This document shows, one piece after another, positions 1 through 8,357 of a stretch of DNA of 64,000 nucleotides. The stretch's first letter is position 1. The number at the start of each line of letters is the position of its first letter. The notes beneath the pieces were generated by a model. The model saw nothing but the letters and a program-made list of their open reading frames with translations. It did no database searches and had not been told where the DNA came from. The DNA comes from SIG603 sp964370635 (GTDB lineage: Bacteria > Bacillota > Clostridia > Oscillospirales > Acutalibacteraceae): contig CAYJJU010000004.1 in assembly GCA_964370635.1 (NCBI GenBank), positions 1-64,000 on the forward strand. Direction: 5' to 3'. The position numbers and the translations under genes were made by a program.

Positions 1-104
1 AAAAGTGAAGAGTGAAAAGTTGTGGCGAAATGCTTCGCATTTTTTGATTATATTTGTCAAAACCGCGGTTTCATTGTAGGGGCGGTCAGTGGCCGCCCGT
101 GAGA
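1..104 (+). repeat. Dispersed intergenic repeat, copy 1
   Basis: This composite intergenic repeat has a purine-rich tract built from GTGAAGAGTGAAAAGT, then GTGG(T/C)GAAATGCTTCGCATTTT, an A/T spacer, and a hairpin starting GTAGGGGCGG and ending CCGCCC (76-98). The same modules recur in the same order at 19166-19303, in inverted orientation at 38471-38546, and as fragments at 59103-59130 and 59841-59873. No coding frame is visible. It lies just upstream of the first lipoprotein gene, and no promoter is evident inside it. Confidence 0.6.
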
Positions 105-135
105 GTTTCGTAAAACAGAGGAGGAGGGTTATATT

Positions 136-1515
136 ATGAAAAAGATTATATCACTATTTTTAAGTATAAATTTAATTTTACTAGTCGCCTGTAGCACGGG
201 CACAAGTACGGCAAAGCTTGAAATTATTCCACAGGGGACAGAGCTTTCAGGGGTGCTTGAGATTTCATCAGCAAATGCACCGCGCGAGGGTTCTGGATGG
301 TGGAGCCTTGCAACTGGGTTTATGGATTTGCATCCAAATGTCGAAATTATTCATAACGACAATGGAATAAGTTTTGACCTTACAAGAGAATACGACGAAA
401 GTGTTTTGATGATGGAGCATTATATATCAGATTTAAGGGTAAAACTCATGGCAGGGGATGCTCCAGATATTATATATGATGATTTAGATAATATATCTGA
501 TTTTTCCACAAGCGGACTACTTGCAGATTTAAACGAGTACGTAGAAAACGATGAAACATTTAAAGAAGAAGATTTTTATATGAATGTCATAAAATCGGGT
601 GAATTAGGAGGCACTCTAGCCTCGTTTTCTACTCTTTTTTCAGGAATACATATAAAATTTAATAAAGATATGGTAGAGGCTTCGGGTGTGGATTTAGAAG
701 CTGTACAAGTTGTCGATTATCAACTAGTTTTTGAAATTTATAATAAAGTTTTGGACAGTGGAAAATTTCCTGAGCTTAAATCTATCGACAGAAATGGCGG
801 TTATGGAAATACTTTATTTTTATATGATGAATTTTATTCGTGCTTTGATATGGAAAGCTTGACAGCAAATTTCGATACTGAAAATTTTAGGAATTATCTA
901 GTCACAATGAAAGACTATGGAGGCAGTACCAGTGAAAAATGGGTAGAAATTAGCAATGTATATGAACTTTTTGAAGATGACACATATTTAATTGAGTTTG
1001 TACATCCAACAGTTTATCAAGATGTAGAAAGATTTTTAATTGAAACGGATAAAGAGAGCAAGCCATATCCGCTAGTCTCATCTGCAGGGGATCATTATAT
1101 TGTTGTAAGCTCGAGTATGAGCATACCAAAAGACGCAAAAAATCCTGCACTTGCATGGGAGTTTATAAAATACTGTGCATATGAGAGCGAAAAAGTGGCG
1201 ACATTTTATGATTATGAAAAGGTCGGGCATTGGGATGGGGATAGGTTTTCAGGGAGCATACCAATCAATAAAAATAATTTTGAGAAATACCTTGATGTCA
1301 CAATGATAGGATACCCTGACGATTATAAAGAAAAGTTTTTGGCTGTTACATCTATGGGCACAGATTTAATTGTTAAGCAGTATTATTATTTTGGAAACCT
1401 GTTTGCTATACTCGGCCCAAGTTTTGAAGATTATTATAACGGACTTCTAAGTGAAGACGAATGTGTGAAAAATCTTCAAGAACGAACAGAACTTTATTTT
1501 GCAGAAATAGAGTAA
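136..1515 (+). CDS. Extracellular solute-binding lipoprotein (family 1), paralogue 1
   Basis: This 459-residue protein is predicted to be a lipid-anchored substrate-binding protein of an ABC importer, of the sugar-binding family 1 type. The N-terminus is a lipoprotein signal peptide with lipobox LVAC and Cys19 as the lipidation site. Family-typical stretches are RVKLMAGDAPDII near residue 105 and NPALAWEFIKYC near residue 337. An AGGAGGAGG ribosome site precedes the ATG. A close paralogue follows 13 nt downstream, then an oxidoreductase, so the three look co-transcribed. No permease or ATPase gene accompanies them in the window, so the substrate and transporter are unknown. The family call is fairly sure; the sugar specificity is only inferred. 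Confidence 0.85.
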   Translation: MKKIISLFLSINLILLVACSTGTSTAKLEIIPQGTELSGVLEISSANAPREGSGWWSLATGFMDLHPNVEIIHNDNGISFDLTREYDESVLMMEHYISDLRVKLMAGDAPDIIYDDLDNISDFSTSGLLADLNEYVENDETFKEEDFYMNVIKSGELGGTLASFSTLFSGIHIKFNKDMVEASGVDLEAVQVVDYQLVFEIYNKVLDSGKFPELKSIDRNGGYGNTLFLYDEFYSCFDMESLTANFDTENFRNYLVTMKDYGGSTSEKWVEISNVYELFEDDTYLIEFVHPTVYQDVERFLIETDKESKPYPLVSSAGDHYIVVSSSMSIPKDAKNPALAWEFIKYCAYESEKVATFYDYEKVGHWDGDRFSGSIPINKNNFEKYLDVTMIGYPDDYKEKFLAVTSMGTDLIVKQYYYFGNLFAILGPSFEDYYNGLLSEDECVKNLQERTELYFAEIE

Positions 1516-1528
1516 GGAGGAAACATCT

Positions 1529-2914
1529 ATGAAAAAATTTATATCAATACTTTTGAGCATAACATTAATAAGCCTAGTAGCCTGTGGTACGGGCACAAGT
1601 ACGGCAAAGCTTGAAATTATCCCCGAGGGGACAGAGCTTTCCGGCGTGCTTGAGATTTCATCGTTTGCAAGCGCTGACGATAGCAGTCACTGGTGGAATT
1701 TAGCACAGGGATTTATGAAACTTCACCCAAATGTTGAGATAGTAGCAAGCGATACTATAACCAACTCAAGCCCTTTGAGAGCTACAGAACAATCTATATT
1801 AGAAAAACAACAATATATAGCGGATTTAAGGATAAGATTGATATCAGGTGATGCACCAGACTTGATATTTGGTGGTTTTGAAATTATATCTGATTTTGCA
1901 CCGAGTGATGTTCTTTGGGATTTAAACGAATATATCGAAAACGATGAAACATTTATAGAAGAAGACTTTTATATGAATGTAATAAGGGCAGGTGAAATAG
2001 GCGGTGAATTGGTTGCAATTCCAATTGGATTTTATGACGCAGGCTCAATGCGATTTAACACCGATATGCTAAACACGGCCGGCATAAGCCTTGAAGGCCT
2101 TGAAGATGTAGATTATAAATTCGTTATGGATACATATGAAGAACTGATTGAAAGTGGAAAATTTCCTGAACTAAAATCAGTAGACGTTGACGCTGCGATG
2201 TCGTATATGCTATTTTTATTGGAAGAAATGTATGCCTGTATAGATTTTGAAAATTTTACGGCAAACTTTGACACGGAAAATTTCAGAAATTATTTAGAAA
2301 CAATGAAGGCATACATGAACACACTCACCGAAATTGGAGAGAGCGATAAGGAAAATGATATGTTTGAAGACGGCACTTATTTTGCAGAAATACCACTCGT
2401 AACCTTATATGATAAAATAAGTCTGTATTTGGGCGATTATGAAAATGCAAGCAAACTTTATCCCATGGTTTCAACGACAGGCGAGCATATTATTTACACA
2501 TATGATAATATGGCCATACCAAAAAATGCAGAAAATCCAGAGCTTGCGTGGGAATTTATTAAGTACTGCACATATGAAAGTGAAAAAGTAGGGACAATTT
2601 TTGACTATGAAAAAAAAGGGCATTGGGATGGCGACAGGTTTGATTCATTCTTACCGATAAATAAGGGAAATCTTGAAAAATATCTTGAGGTCACATTGGT
2701 GGGACAAGAAGAGTATTTTAGTGAAAAAATGATAACATATATGGATGAGATTGCGAGCTATCCGACAAGGCAGTTTTTTATGTTTAATACCTTGATGATA
2801 GAAATTAGCGAAATTGTCTCCTATGATTACTACAGGACCGATTTAATAGATACAGATGAATGCATTAAGCTGCTACAAGACAAAGCAAAAATCTATTTTG
2901 CTGAGATGAAATAA
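1529..2914 (+). CDS. Extracellular solute-binding lipoprotein (family 1), paralogue 2
   Basis: This 461-residue protein is a tandem paralogue of the preceding gene. The segment right after the lipobox (LVAC, Cys19) is almost identical in the two proteins (TSTAKLEIIP then GTELSGVLEISS), as is the late block AWEFIKYC-YESEKV with GHWDGDRF. The middle third has diverged more. This suggests a gene duplication followed by change in the ligand-facing region. AAGGAGGA lies just upstream of the ATG, and the gap to the upstream stop is 13 nt. It should be a lipid-anchored binding protein on the outer face of the membrane; the ligand is unknown. Confidence 0.85.
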   Translation: MKKFISILLSITLISLVACGTGTSTAKLEIIPEGTELSGVLEISSFASADDSSHWWNLAQGFMKLHPNVEIVASDTITNSSPLRATEQSILEKQQYIADLRIRLISGDAPDLIFGGFEIISDFAPSDVLWDLNEYIENDETFIEEDFYMNVIRAGEIGGELVAIPIGFYDAGSMRFNTDMLNTAGISLEGLEDVDYKFVMDTYEELIESGKFPELKSVDVDAAMSYMLFLLEEMYACIDFENFTANFDTENFRNYLETMKAYMNTLTEIGESDKENDMFEDGTYFAEIPLVTLYDKISLYLGDYENASKLYPMVSTTGEHIIYTYDNMAIPKNAENPELAWEFIKYCTYESEKVGTIFDYEKKGHWDGDRFDSFLPINKGNLEKYLEVTLVGQEEYFSEKMITYMDEIASYPTRQFFMFNTLMIEISEIVSYDYYRTDLIDTDECIKLLQDKAKIYFAEMK

Positions 2915-2936
2915 AAAATTATAAGGAGGAAGAAAA

Positions 2937-3962
2937 ATGAACACTAAACTAAAAATTGCCATTGTAGGTGGCGGAACTTGGGGTGAAAATCATGCGAAAA
3001 TTTATATGGATCACCCTTTTGCCCAGGTTGTAGGCGTCTACGACCAAAACAGCGAAAAGGCAGAGAAAATGGGGGCAAAGCTTGGAATTGTGGCGTATAA
3101 GGATTATGACGACATGCTAAAAAACTCGGGCTGTGATGCAGTAGCCGTGGTGACACCCGACTTTGCGCATGCCGAGCTTTCCATAAAGGCGGCAAATGCC
3201 AAAAAAGATATTTTAATAGAAAAACCGCTTGCCACCACTCGTGACGACGTTTTCATGATGTGCGAGGCGTTTGAAAAAAACAATGTCCGTGTGATGGTAG
3301 ATTTGCACAACCGCTGGAATCCACCGTTTAATGAGGCGTATCAGAGCATAAAAAACGGAGAACTAGGCGAGGTTTACAGCGGATATTTTAGGCTAAACGA
3401 CATAAAATGGGTGGCGACAGATTTGCTTCCATGGGCTGCAAAATCCTCAATTTTATGGTTTTTGGGAAGCCACAGCCTAGACACCCTGCGCTGGCTTTTT
3501 GATGACGAGGTGGTACGGGTTTATTCGGTTAGTAGAAGTGGCGTTTTAAAAGGCATGGGGGTAGATACGGTCGATGAGTACCTCACTACTTTAGAGTTTA
3601 AAAAAGGTGGAATAGCACAGATGGAAAACGGCTGGATAACGCCAAACGCCAACCCCTGTGTAAACGACATGAAGTGCAATATTTTGGGAACAAAGGGAAT
3701 GATGGCGATAGACCCCAGCCACCATAATTTAGTACAAAAATTTACCGACACCACGGTAAAGGTGCCGGATATATTGGTACAACATTCTGTTTTTGGAAAA
3801 CCAAAAGGTTTCGCTTTTGAGAGCATAAAGTCATTTGTGGACTGCATACTGTCGGGCGATGATTTCCACGTAAGCCTAAAAGATGCGGCAAACACAAGCC
3901 TTTGCCTCCTCTCAATTATGGAATCGGCCGAAAAAAGAATGCCGGTTGAAGTGAAATATTAA
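2937..3962 (+). CDS. Gfo/Idh/MocA family oxidoreductase
   Basis: This 341-residue cytosolic NAD(P)-dependent dehydrogenase belongs to the glucose-fructose oxidoreductase/inositol dehydrogenase family. The N-terminal Rossmann motif is VGGGTWGENHA (residues 10-20), and the hallmark EKP motif occurs in ILIEKPLATT near residue 98. A C-terminal alpha/beta substrate domain follows. The start is supported by AAGGAGGA. It lies 22 nt after the second binding protein, and a strong hairpin terminator follows at once, so it ends the three-gene unit. Members act on sugars, inositols or nucleotide sugars; the substrate here cannot be told, but the neighbours hint at sugar metabolism. Confidence 0.9.
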   Translation: MNTKLKIAIVGGGTWGENHAKIYMDHPFAQVVGVYDQNSEKAEKMGAKLGIVAYKDYDDMLKNSGCDAVAVVTPDFAHAELSIKAANAKKDILIEKPLATTRDDVFMMCEAFEKNNVRVMVDLHNRWNPPFNEAYQSIKNGELGEVYSGYFRLNDIKWVATDLLPWAAKSSILWFLGSHSLDTLRWLFDDEVVRVYSVSRSGVLKGMGVDTVDEYLTTLEFKKGGIAQMENGWITPNANPCVNDMKCNILGTKGMMAIDPSHHNLVQKFTDTTVKVPDILVQHSVFGKPKGFAFESIKSFVDCILSGDDFHVSLKDAANTSLCLLSIMESAEKRMPVEVKY

Positions 3963-3985
3963 AAAAAGCCCCGAGGGGCTTTTTT
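3962..3985. terminator. Bidirectional intrinsic terminator, copy 1
   Basis: The stem AGCCCC and GGGGCT with loop GA is flanked by six A and six T, so it can work in both directions. It starts at the stop codon of the oxidoreductase. The identical 24-bp sequence recurs at 4186-4209, after a 200-bp segment. Confidence 0.9.
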
Positions 3986-4185
3986 CAGACTGTCGAAAAA
4001 CCCGCAAACGCAAAAAACGAGCCAGCTTGGCTCGTTTTTTCGCTTCCTGCGTCACAGACACTTGCAAATTTCCCTCATATACCCTCGTATTACTCGGTCA
4101 TTTGTAAGTATTTGTTCCTTGTCTTGCAGATTTTTGGACAGTCCGGCAGCGTGTGCAAAAAAGTAGGACTTTTTTGCATACGCTG
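3986..4185. repeat. MITE-like segment A between duplicated terminators
   Basis: This 200-bp non-coding segment lies between two identical 24-bp terminator hairpins. It begins CAGACTGTCGAAAAA and has the inverted counterpart TTTTTGGACAGTC at 4131-4143. Inside is a perfect 13-bp-arm hairpin (4012-4040, AAAAAACGAGCCA and its complement), and a second long hairpin with mismatches (4147-4185) abuts the second terminator. There is no open frame of note. Segment B at 15422-15690 shares the terminal motif and the same arrangement. Confidence 0.55.
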
Positions 4186-4209
4186 AAAAAAGCCCCGAGG
4201 GGCTTTTTT
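4186..4209. terminator. Bidirectional intrinsic terminator, copy 2
   Basis: This is an exact copy of the 24-bp hairpin at 3962-3985. It lies just after the stop of the minus-strand OsmC-like gene (stop at 4223) and would terminate that gene. Confidence 0.88.
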
Positions 4210-4222
4210 AATGATCTATATA

Positions 4223-4615
4223 TTACTTCATTTCAAAAAACTGTTTTTCGTTACATAAAATTTGTTTAACGTAGCAGTTTTTTGCCTTTTCAATATAATT
4301 TTGCTTTATCTCGTCGCTTAAATCTGCAACGATTTCAATTTTAGTGTAAATTTTGCTTATGCCTTCTTCGTCGTTATTCATATCGGCAGATATTATAACG
4401 TCCTCGAATTCCACATTGTCTTGCATTAATGCATGCCTTACATTTACGCTAAGGCAAGACACATATCCTGCAAGGACTAGCTGATTAGGCCTAAAGTCTG
4501 TGCCCAAACCGCCTGCCTCCATAGGTTGTCCGCAGTAGACTGGGCGAATTTGTGAGTTTTCGCCTATAGTGATTTCCGTTGTGTATTTATTATCTTTTGC
4601 TCGTGATACTACCAT
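4223..4615 (-). CDS. OsmC family protein
   Basis: This 130-residue protein belongs to the OsmC/Ohr fold family, whose members reduce organic or lipid hydroperoxides with a Cys pair. Both expected cysteines can be seen: one in the helix GYVSCLSVNVRHA and one in the later KNCYVKQIL. I chose the ATG at 4615 (MVVSRAKD) over a longer frame because AAGGAGC lies about 8 nt upstream and family members start here. A promoter (TTGCCT, 18 nt, TATAAT with extended TG) lies just upstream, overlapping the end of the epimerase gene, so it can be transcribed on its own. The exact peroxide substrate is unknown. Confidence 0.8.
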   Translation of the reverse strand: MVVSRAKDNKYTTEITIGENSQIRPVYCGQPMEAGGLGTDFRPNQLVLAGYVSCLSVNVRHALMQDNVEFEDVIISADMNNDEEGISKIYTKIEIVADLSDEIKQNYIEKAKNCYVKQILCNEKQFFEMK

Positions 4616-4648
4616 TTTCCTGCTCCTTTTACTTATTAAATTTAAGAC

Positions 4649-4678
4649 ATTATAGCATGAAAAATGGTTAAAAGGCAA
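4649..4678 (-). promoter_or_regulatory. Promoter of the OsmC-like gene
   Basis: Read on the minus strand, TTGCCT (4673-4678) is followed after 18 nt by TATAAT (4649-4654), which has an upstream TG. The start codon is about 34 nt downstream. Confidence 0.55.
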
Positions 4679-4679
4679 A

Positions 4680-5630
4680 TTATTTTTTGCTCAAAATATC
4701 GTCCTCGGTTTTTGTAACTTGCTCGGAAAATTCTATGGCGTTTTTATTTTCTATATACCATTTATAGCAAAGCCTTAACTTGCTTAGCATATCGCTTTCC
4801 TCTTTGTGAATTTTATTTATTTTTGTCACGTCTAAGACATTGTCGTAGTCGTGGAATGGGAAATATTCTCTTGGTTGGTACTTTCCTTTTGCAGGGTAAT
4901 ACACAGTCTTAACAGTTTTTCCTGTCGCCTTTGCACATAGTTTTACCCAGTCTGAAAAGCTTATTGCCTCTTTATTTCCAACATTATAGACATCGGTTTT
5001 AATGTCGTCTTTTTCTATTAAAGCCACCACAATTTGAGCTAAATCGTTTGCTGATATAAACTGAATTTTATTGTCACTATCGGGTATTATTACCGTCCTA
5101 TTATTTTCTATATGGTTAAAAATAAACGATTCTCGCCTTGCGTAGTTATTTTCGCCATACACATAAGGAGGCCTTAAGATTGACACGGGAACAGCACTTG
5201 TTTTACTCCAGTCAAGATAGGCTTTTTCGGCTATAATTTTATCTTCTCCATACTTTCCCCAATGTATATTTTTTGAAAGCGGATACTCCTCTTTAAGCGG
5301 TGCCTGCAAATTTTCTATGTCGTAAACGGAACTTGAACTTATAAAAACTATTTGTTTAAGTGCAGTTGTGTCTATGCTTTTTAGTAAATTTTCGGTATGG
5401 TTTTTGTTAAGCCCTGATATATCGACGATATAGTCAAAGCTTTTGCCATTTAGGGCGTCTTTCATGCCGTCTTGACTGTCTCTGTCGGCGATTAAAGTTT
5501 TAACACCCGGTAAATCCTCTTTCTTGCTTCCCCTGTTTAAGAGGGTGATGGTGTAGGATTTTTCTAAAAATTTGCTAACAACCGCCTTTCCAATAAAATA
5601 CGTGCCACCTAGAATTAAAATGTTTTTCAT
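4680..5630 (-). CDS. NAD-dependent epimerase/dehydratase (extended SDR)
   Basis: This 316-residue Rossmann-fold protein belongs to the extended short-chain dehydrogenase group. The N-terminal nucleotide motif is LGGTYFIGKAVV (residues 6-17). The active-site Ser is probably in FISSSSVYD, and YGEDK provides the Tyr-xxx-Lys pair. Members often modify nucleotide sugars, but this subgroup (GGTYFIG start, no clear sugar-nucleotide signature) is broad, and the substrate is not known. GAGG lies ahead of the ATG. It lies between the alcohol dehydrogenase and the OsmC-like gene on the same strand, with a hairpin terminator separating it from the former, so it may have its own promoter. Confidence 0.8.
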   Translation of the reverse strand: MKNILILGGTYFIGKAVVSKFLEKSYTITLLNRGSKKEDLPGVKTLIADRDSQDGMKDALNGKSFDYIVDISGLNKNHTENLLKSIDTTALKQIVFISSSSVYDIENLQAPLKEEYPLSKNIHWGKYGEDKIIAEKAYLDWSKTSAVPVSILRPPYVYGENNYARRESFIFNHIENNRTVIIPDSDNKIQFISANDLAQIVVALIEKDDIKTDVYNVGNKEAISFSDWVKLCAKATGKTVKTVYYPAKGKYQPREYFPFHDYDNVLDVTKINKIHKEESDMLSKLRLCYKWYIENKNAIEFSEQVTKTEDDILSKK

Positions 5631-5655
5631 AAGATATACCTCTTTCTTAAAATAT

Positions 5656-5692
5656 AAAAACTAGAGCGGCTAAATTAGCGCTCTAGTTTTTT
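5656..5692. terminator. Terminator after the alcohol dehydrogenase gene
   Basis: ACTAGAGC pairs with GCTCTAGT around a loop of about 11 nt, flanked by A and T runs on the two sides. On the minus strand it follows the alcohol dehydrogenase stop at 5699. Confidence 0.8.
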
Positions 5693-5698
5693 GATAAT

Positions 5699-6724
5699 TT
5701 AACAGTCGACATCAATGAATACTTTCATTGTGTCTTCCTTATTTTCTTCGATGTATTTATATGCATCTAAAAATTCTCTAAAGGGGAAGTGCTTGCTCAT
5801 AAGAGGTCGTAGATTTACCTCTTTATTTTGCACAAGTTCAATTGCTGTTAGGTAATCGCCGTGTTTATACATCATAGAAGTGTCAAGCACCAATTGTTTG
5901 TCGTTTAAAACCGCCAAATTTACATTTGCCATTTTAGCAAAAACTGCAATGAGTACTATGGTACTGCCTTTTCTTGCACAGTTTATTGCTTCGTTTATGG
6001 TGATGTCGTTTCCTGCGCAGTCAAAAATTACATCTGCCTTATCTACACCAAAATGCTTATCGATTGCCGTCGATAATTCTGTGGTTTTTGTGTTTACGGT
6101 TATAAAATCCCCACAGTTTTTGGCAATTTCGAGGCGTTTGTTTGATATGTCTGTAATCATAACCTTGTCGGCACCCAGTGCCTTGCAGGCCTGAGCTGTA
6201 AGTATGCCTATAGGCCCTGCTCCCAAAACTACTACAGCAGAGTCCTCTAAATCCTCATAGCGCTGTGCCGCATGCACCGCCACTGCTAGAGGCTCTATCA
6301 TTGCGCCCTCGTCAAAACTCATATTATCCGGTAGTGGTGTGATTTTTGAAACGTGGACTGCAAAATATTCTGATGCTGTGCCTGTGGTTTGAAAGCCCAT
6401 TACTTTTAGGTTTTCGCAAAGGTTATATCTGCCGCCTCTGCAAAGGTAACAAGTGCCACAAGTAACTTGCGGTTCAATTGTGACCCTTTGGCCTAAAGTG
6501 AGCCCTTTCACTCTTCCTCCAAGCTCGACAATGAGCCCAGATACCTCATGCCCCTGTGTTACAGGATAGCTTGTAAATGGGTGCTCTCCGTGGTATACGT
6601 GTAAGTCAGATCCGCATATGCCGATGCGCATAATTTTTACAAGTACTTCGTCGTCTTTGATTTTAGGCATATCGACTTCACAAAATTCTATAATGCCGGG
6701 TTTTGTCATAACTTGTTTTAACAT
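5699..6724 (-). CDS. Zinc-dependent medium-chain alcohol/polyol dehydrogenase
   Basis: This 341-residue enzyme is a medium-chain dehydrogenase/reductase close to the sorbitol/threonine dehydrogenase group. It oxidises an alcohol or polyol with NAD(P). The catalytic zinc site is shown by GICGSDLHVYHGEH and GHEVSG, and the structural zinc site by CGTCYLCRGGRYNLC. The coenzyme motif is VVLGAGPIGILTA. I placed the start at 6724 (MLKQVMTKPG) because AAGGGGGAA lies about 7 nt upstream; the longer frame runs into the gapA terminator. The gene has terminators on both sides. The substrate is not clear, with sorbitol, threonine or a related diol as candidates. Confidence 0.87.
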   Translation of the reverse strand: MLKQVMTKPGIIEFCEVDMPKIKDDEVLVKIMRIGICGSDLHVYHGEHPFTSYPVTQGHEVSGLIVELGGRVKGLTLGQRVTIEPQVTCGTCYLCRGGRYNLCENLKVMGFQTTGTASEYFAVHVSKITPLPDNMSFDEGAMIEPLAVAVHAAQRYEDLEDSAVVVLGAGPIGILTAQACKALGADKVMITDISNKRLEIAKNCGDFITVNTKTTELSTAIDKHFGVDKADVIFDCAGNDITINEAINCARKGSTIVLIAVFAKMANVNLAVLNDKQLVLDTSMMYKHGDYLTAIELVQNKEVNLRPLMSKHFPFREFLDAYKYIEENKEDTMKVFIDVDC

Positions 6725-6768
6725 GGATATTTCCCCCTTAATAAGGCGATTGGCCTTAGTGAATTTGT

Positions 6769-6797
6769 GAAAAGGACAGGCAAAGAGCCTGTCCCTT
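6769..6797 (-). terminator. Terminator after gapA
   Basis: On the minus strand GGACAGGC pairs with GCCTGTCC around a 5-nt loop and is followed by TTTT. It begins about 12 nt after the gapA stop codon. Confidence 0.85.
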
Positions 6798-6808
6798 AAT
6801 AGCACAAA

Positions 6809-7819
6809 TTATTTTGCAGCAAACAATTTAATTGTTTTAACCATTTGGCTTGTATATGAATTTTCATTGTCATACCAAGAAACAGTTTGAACTTGATATA
6901 AATCGTCGCCGATTTTTGTAACCATTGTTTGAGTTGCATCAAATAGTGAGCCGTATGTGATACCAACGATATCAGATGATACTAGCTCTTCTTCTGTGTA
7001 ACCGAAAGAGTCAGAAGATGCTGCTTTCATAGCTGCATTGATTCCGTCTACTGTTACGTCTGTGCCTTTAACAACTGATACTAAGATAGTTGTTGAACCT
7101 GTTGGAACAGGAACACGTTGTGCAGAACCTACAAGTTTGCCGTTAAGCTCTGGGATAACAAGTCCGATAGCTTTAGCAGCGCCTGTTGAGTTAGGCACGA
7201 TATTAGCAGCACCAGCTCTTGCTCTTCTTAAGTCACCTTTTGGGTGAGGGCCGTCAAGAGTCATTTGGTCGCCTGTGTATGCGTGGATTGTTGACATGAT
7301 ACCGCTTTGGATAGGAGCGTAATCATTAAGAGCCTTAGCCATAGGAGCTAGGCAGTTTGTTGTGCAAGAAGCAGCAGAGATAATTTTATCCTCAGCTGTG
7401 ATAACTTCGTCATTAACGCCGAAAACAACTGTAGGTAGGTCGTTACCTGCTGGAGCAGAAATAACAACTTTTTTAGCACCTGCATCGATGTGAGCTTGTG
7501 ATTTGTCTTTTGATACGTAGAAACCTGTGCACTCTAGAACAACATCAACACCAATTTCTCCCCAAGGAAGATTTTTAGCATCTCTCTCTGCATAGATTTT
7601 AATTTCTTTACCGTCAACTGTGATTGAAGCTTCCCCTGCCTCAACTGTGTGACCGTCGTATCTGCCTTGAGCTGTGTCATACTTTAGAAGATGAGCAAGC
7701 ATTTTTGGGCTTGTTAAATCGTTAATAGCAACAATTTCATAACCCTCTGCACCAAACATTTGTCTGAATGCTAAACGACCGATACGGCCAAAACCATTAA
7801 TAGCAACTTTTACTGACAT
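6809..7819 (-). CDS. gapA: Type I glyceraldehyde-3-phosphate dehydrogenase
   Basis: This 336-residue enzyme converts glyceraldehyde 3-phosphate to 1,3-bisphosphoglycerate with NAD in glycolysis, in the cytosol. The N-terminus has INGFGRIGRLAFRQM, and the catalytic cysteine lies in SAASCTTNCLAP. The C-terminal SWYDNENSYTSQMV block is typical. The start at 7819 (MSVKVAING) is set by TTGGAGGTTAAG upstream and by family length. It stands alone, with its own promoter (7867-7895) and terminator, rather than in the cggR-gap-pgk-tpi cluster common in Firmicutes. The base composition of the coding strand is richer in GC and smoother in codon use than its neighbours, as expected for a highly expressed gene. 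Confidence 0.97.
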   Translation of the reverse strand: MSVKVAINGFGRIGRLAFRQMFGAEGYEIVAINDLTSPKMLAHLLKYDTAQGRYDGHTVEAGEASITVDGKEIKIYAERDAKNLPWGEIGVDVVLECTGFYVSKDKSQAHIDAGAKKVVISAPAGNDLPTVVFGVNDEVITAEDKIISAASCTTNCLAPMAKALNDYAPIQSGIMSTIHAYTGDQMTLDGPHPKGDLRRARAGAANIVPNSTGAAKAIGLVIPELNGKLVGSAQRVPVPTGSTTILVSVVKGTDVTVDGINAAMKAASSDSFGYTEEELVSSDIVGITYGSLFDATQTMVTKIGDDLYQVQTVSWYDNENSYTSQMVKTIKLFAAK

Positions 7820-7846
7820 AAAACTTAACCTCCAAAAATAAATTGT

Positions 7847-7895
7847 AGTATTTTTAATACTTCTATATTTTAAAGCATTTTGGAAAATAATACAA
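7847..7895 (-). promoter_or_regulatory. gapA promoter with inverted repeat at the transcript start
   Basis: On the minus strand TTGTAT (7890-7895) is followed after 17 nt by TAAAAT (7867-7872). The inverted repeat AGTATT-TTT-AATACT (7847-7861) covers the expected start of transcription and could be an operator. The regulator is not known. Confidence 0.55.
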
Positions 7896-7989
7896 GCCTT
7901 TGTTAGAAAATTCACAAAATTTTTTTATTTTAGGGGTTTGTATGTGCTCGAATAGGTGAAGTAATGCTATTGTATTGCCAATATTACCA

Positions 7990-8266
7990 CTAGCTTTTGT
8001 GGATTTCGGTATAATTAAGATGAATATAGAAAAGTTGAATGAATAATAATGACATGTCGTCCATATCATGTATGCCCACACTTGTAAAAAAAATTATATA
8101 ACAAGCTATCTTTTCTCAATATACTATTCCTAAGCCAAGTTCCTAGCCCAAAATGATAGATATAAAGCTTTGAATAGTTACACCGCCTAAAGTCTGAAAG
8201 CTCTTTTTCGTCTAACATTTCTTTTATAGCATTAAAACTCTCTTTAAGTGCAAGTTGTATTTCCAA
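7990..8266 (-). pseudogene. Small DUF6794-like gene broken by a frameshift in a T8 tract
   Basis: The intact frame runs 66 residues from ATG 8266 (MEIQLALKES) and stops at 8066, after FGLGTWLRNSILRKDSLLYNFF. Removing one T from the run of eight T (read on the minus strand, near 8087-8094) joins it to a second frame that reads VGIHDMDDMSLLFIQLF and stops at 7990. The corrected product would have 91 residues. FGLGTWLRN followed later by GIH-x-DDMS is the pattern I know from DUF6794-type small proteins, so both halves belong together. It may be a true mutation or a sequencing error in a homopolymer. AAGGAGATGA lies upstream of the start. The function of the family is unknown. Confidence 0.6.
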
Positions 8267-8306
8267 AATCTCATCTCCTTAATATGGATACTATCGCCTA
8301 CTTATA

Positions 8307-8332
8307 TATGGCTATTATATAGTCCATAATAG
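8307..8332. promoter_or_regulatory. Inverted repeats upstream of the XRE regulator gene
   Basis: TATGG-CTAT and ATAG-T-CCATA form an imperfect palindrome (8307-8328), and CTATTAT with ATAATAG (8312-8332) forms an overlapping one. A further half-site, TATGGATACTAT, lies at 8284. They sit between the divergent small gene and the XRE gene, as expected for an auto-regulatory operator. Confidence 0.45.
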
Positions 8333-8357
8333 TAAAAGTCAAGAGAGGAGATTAATT

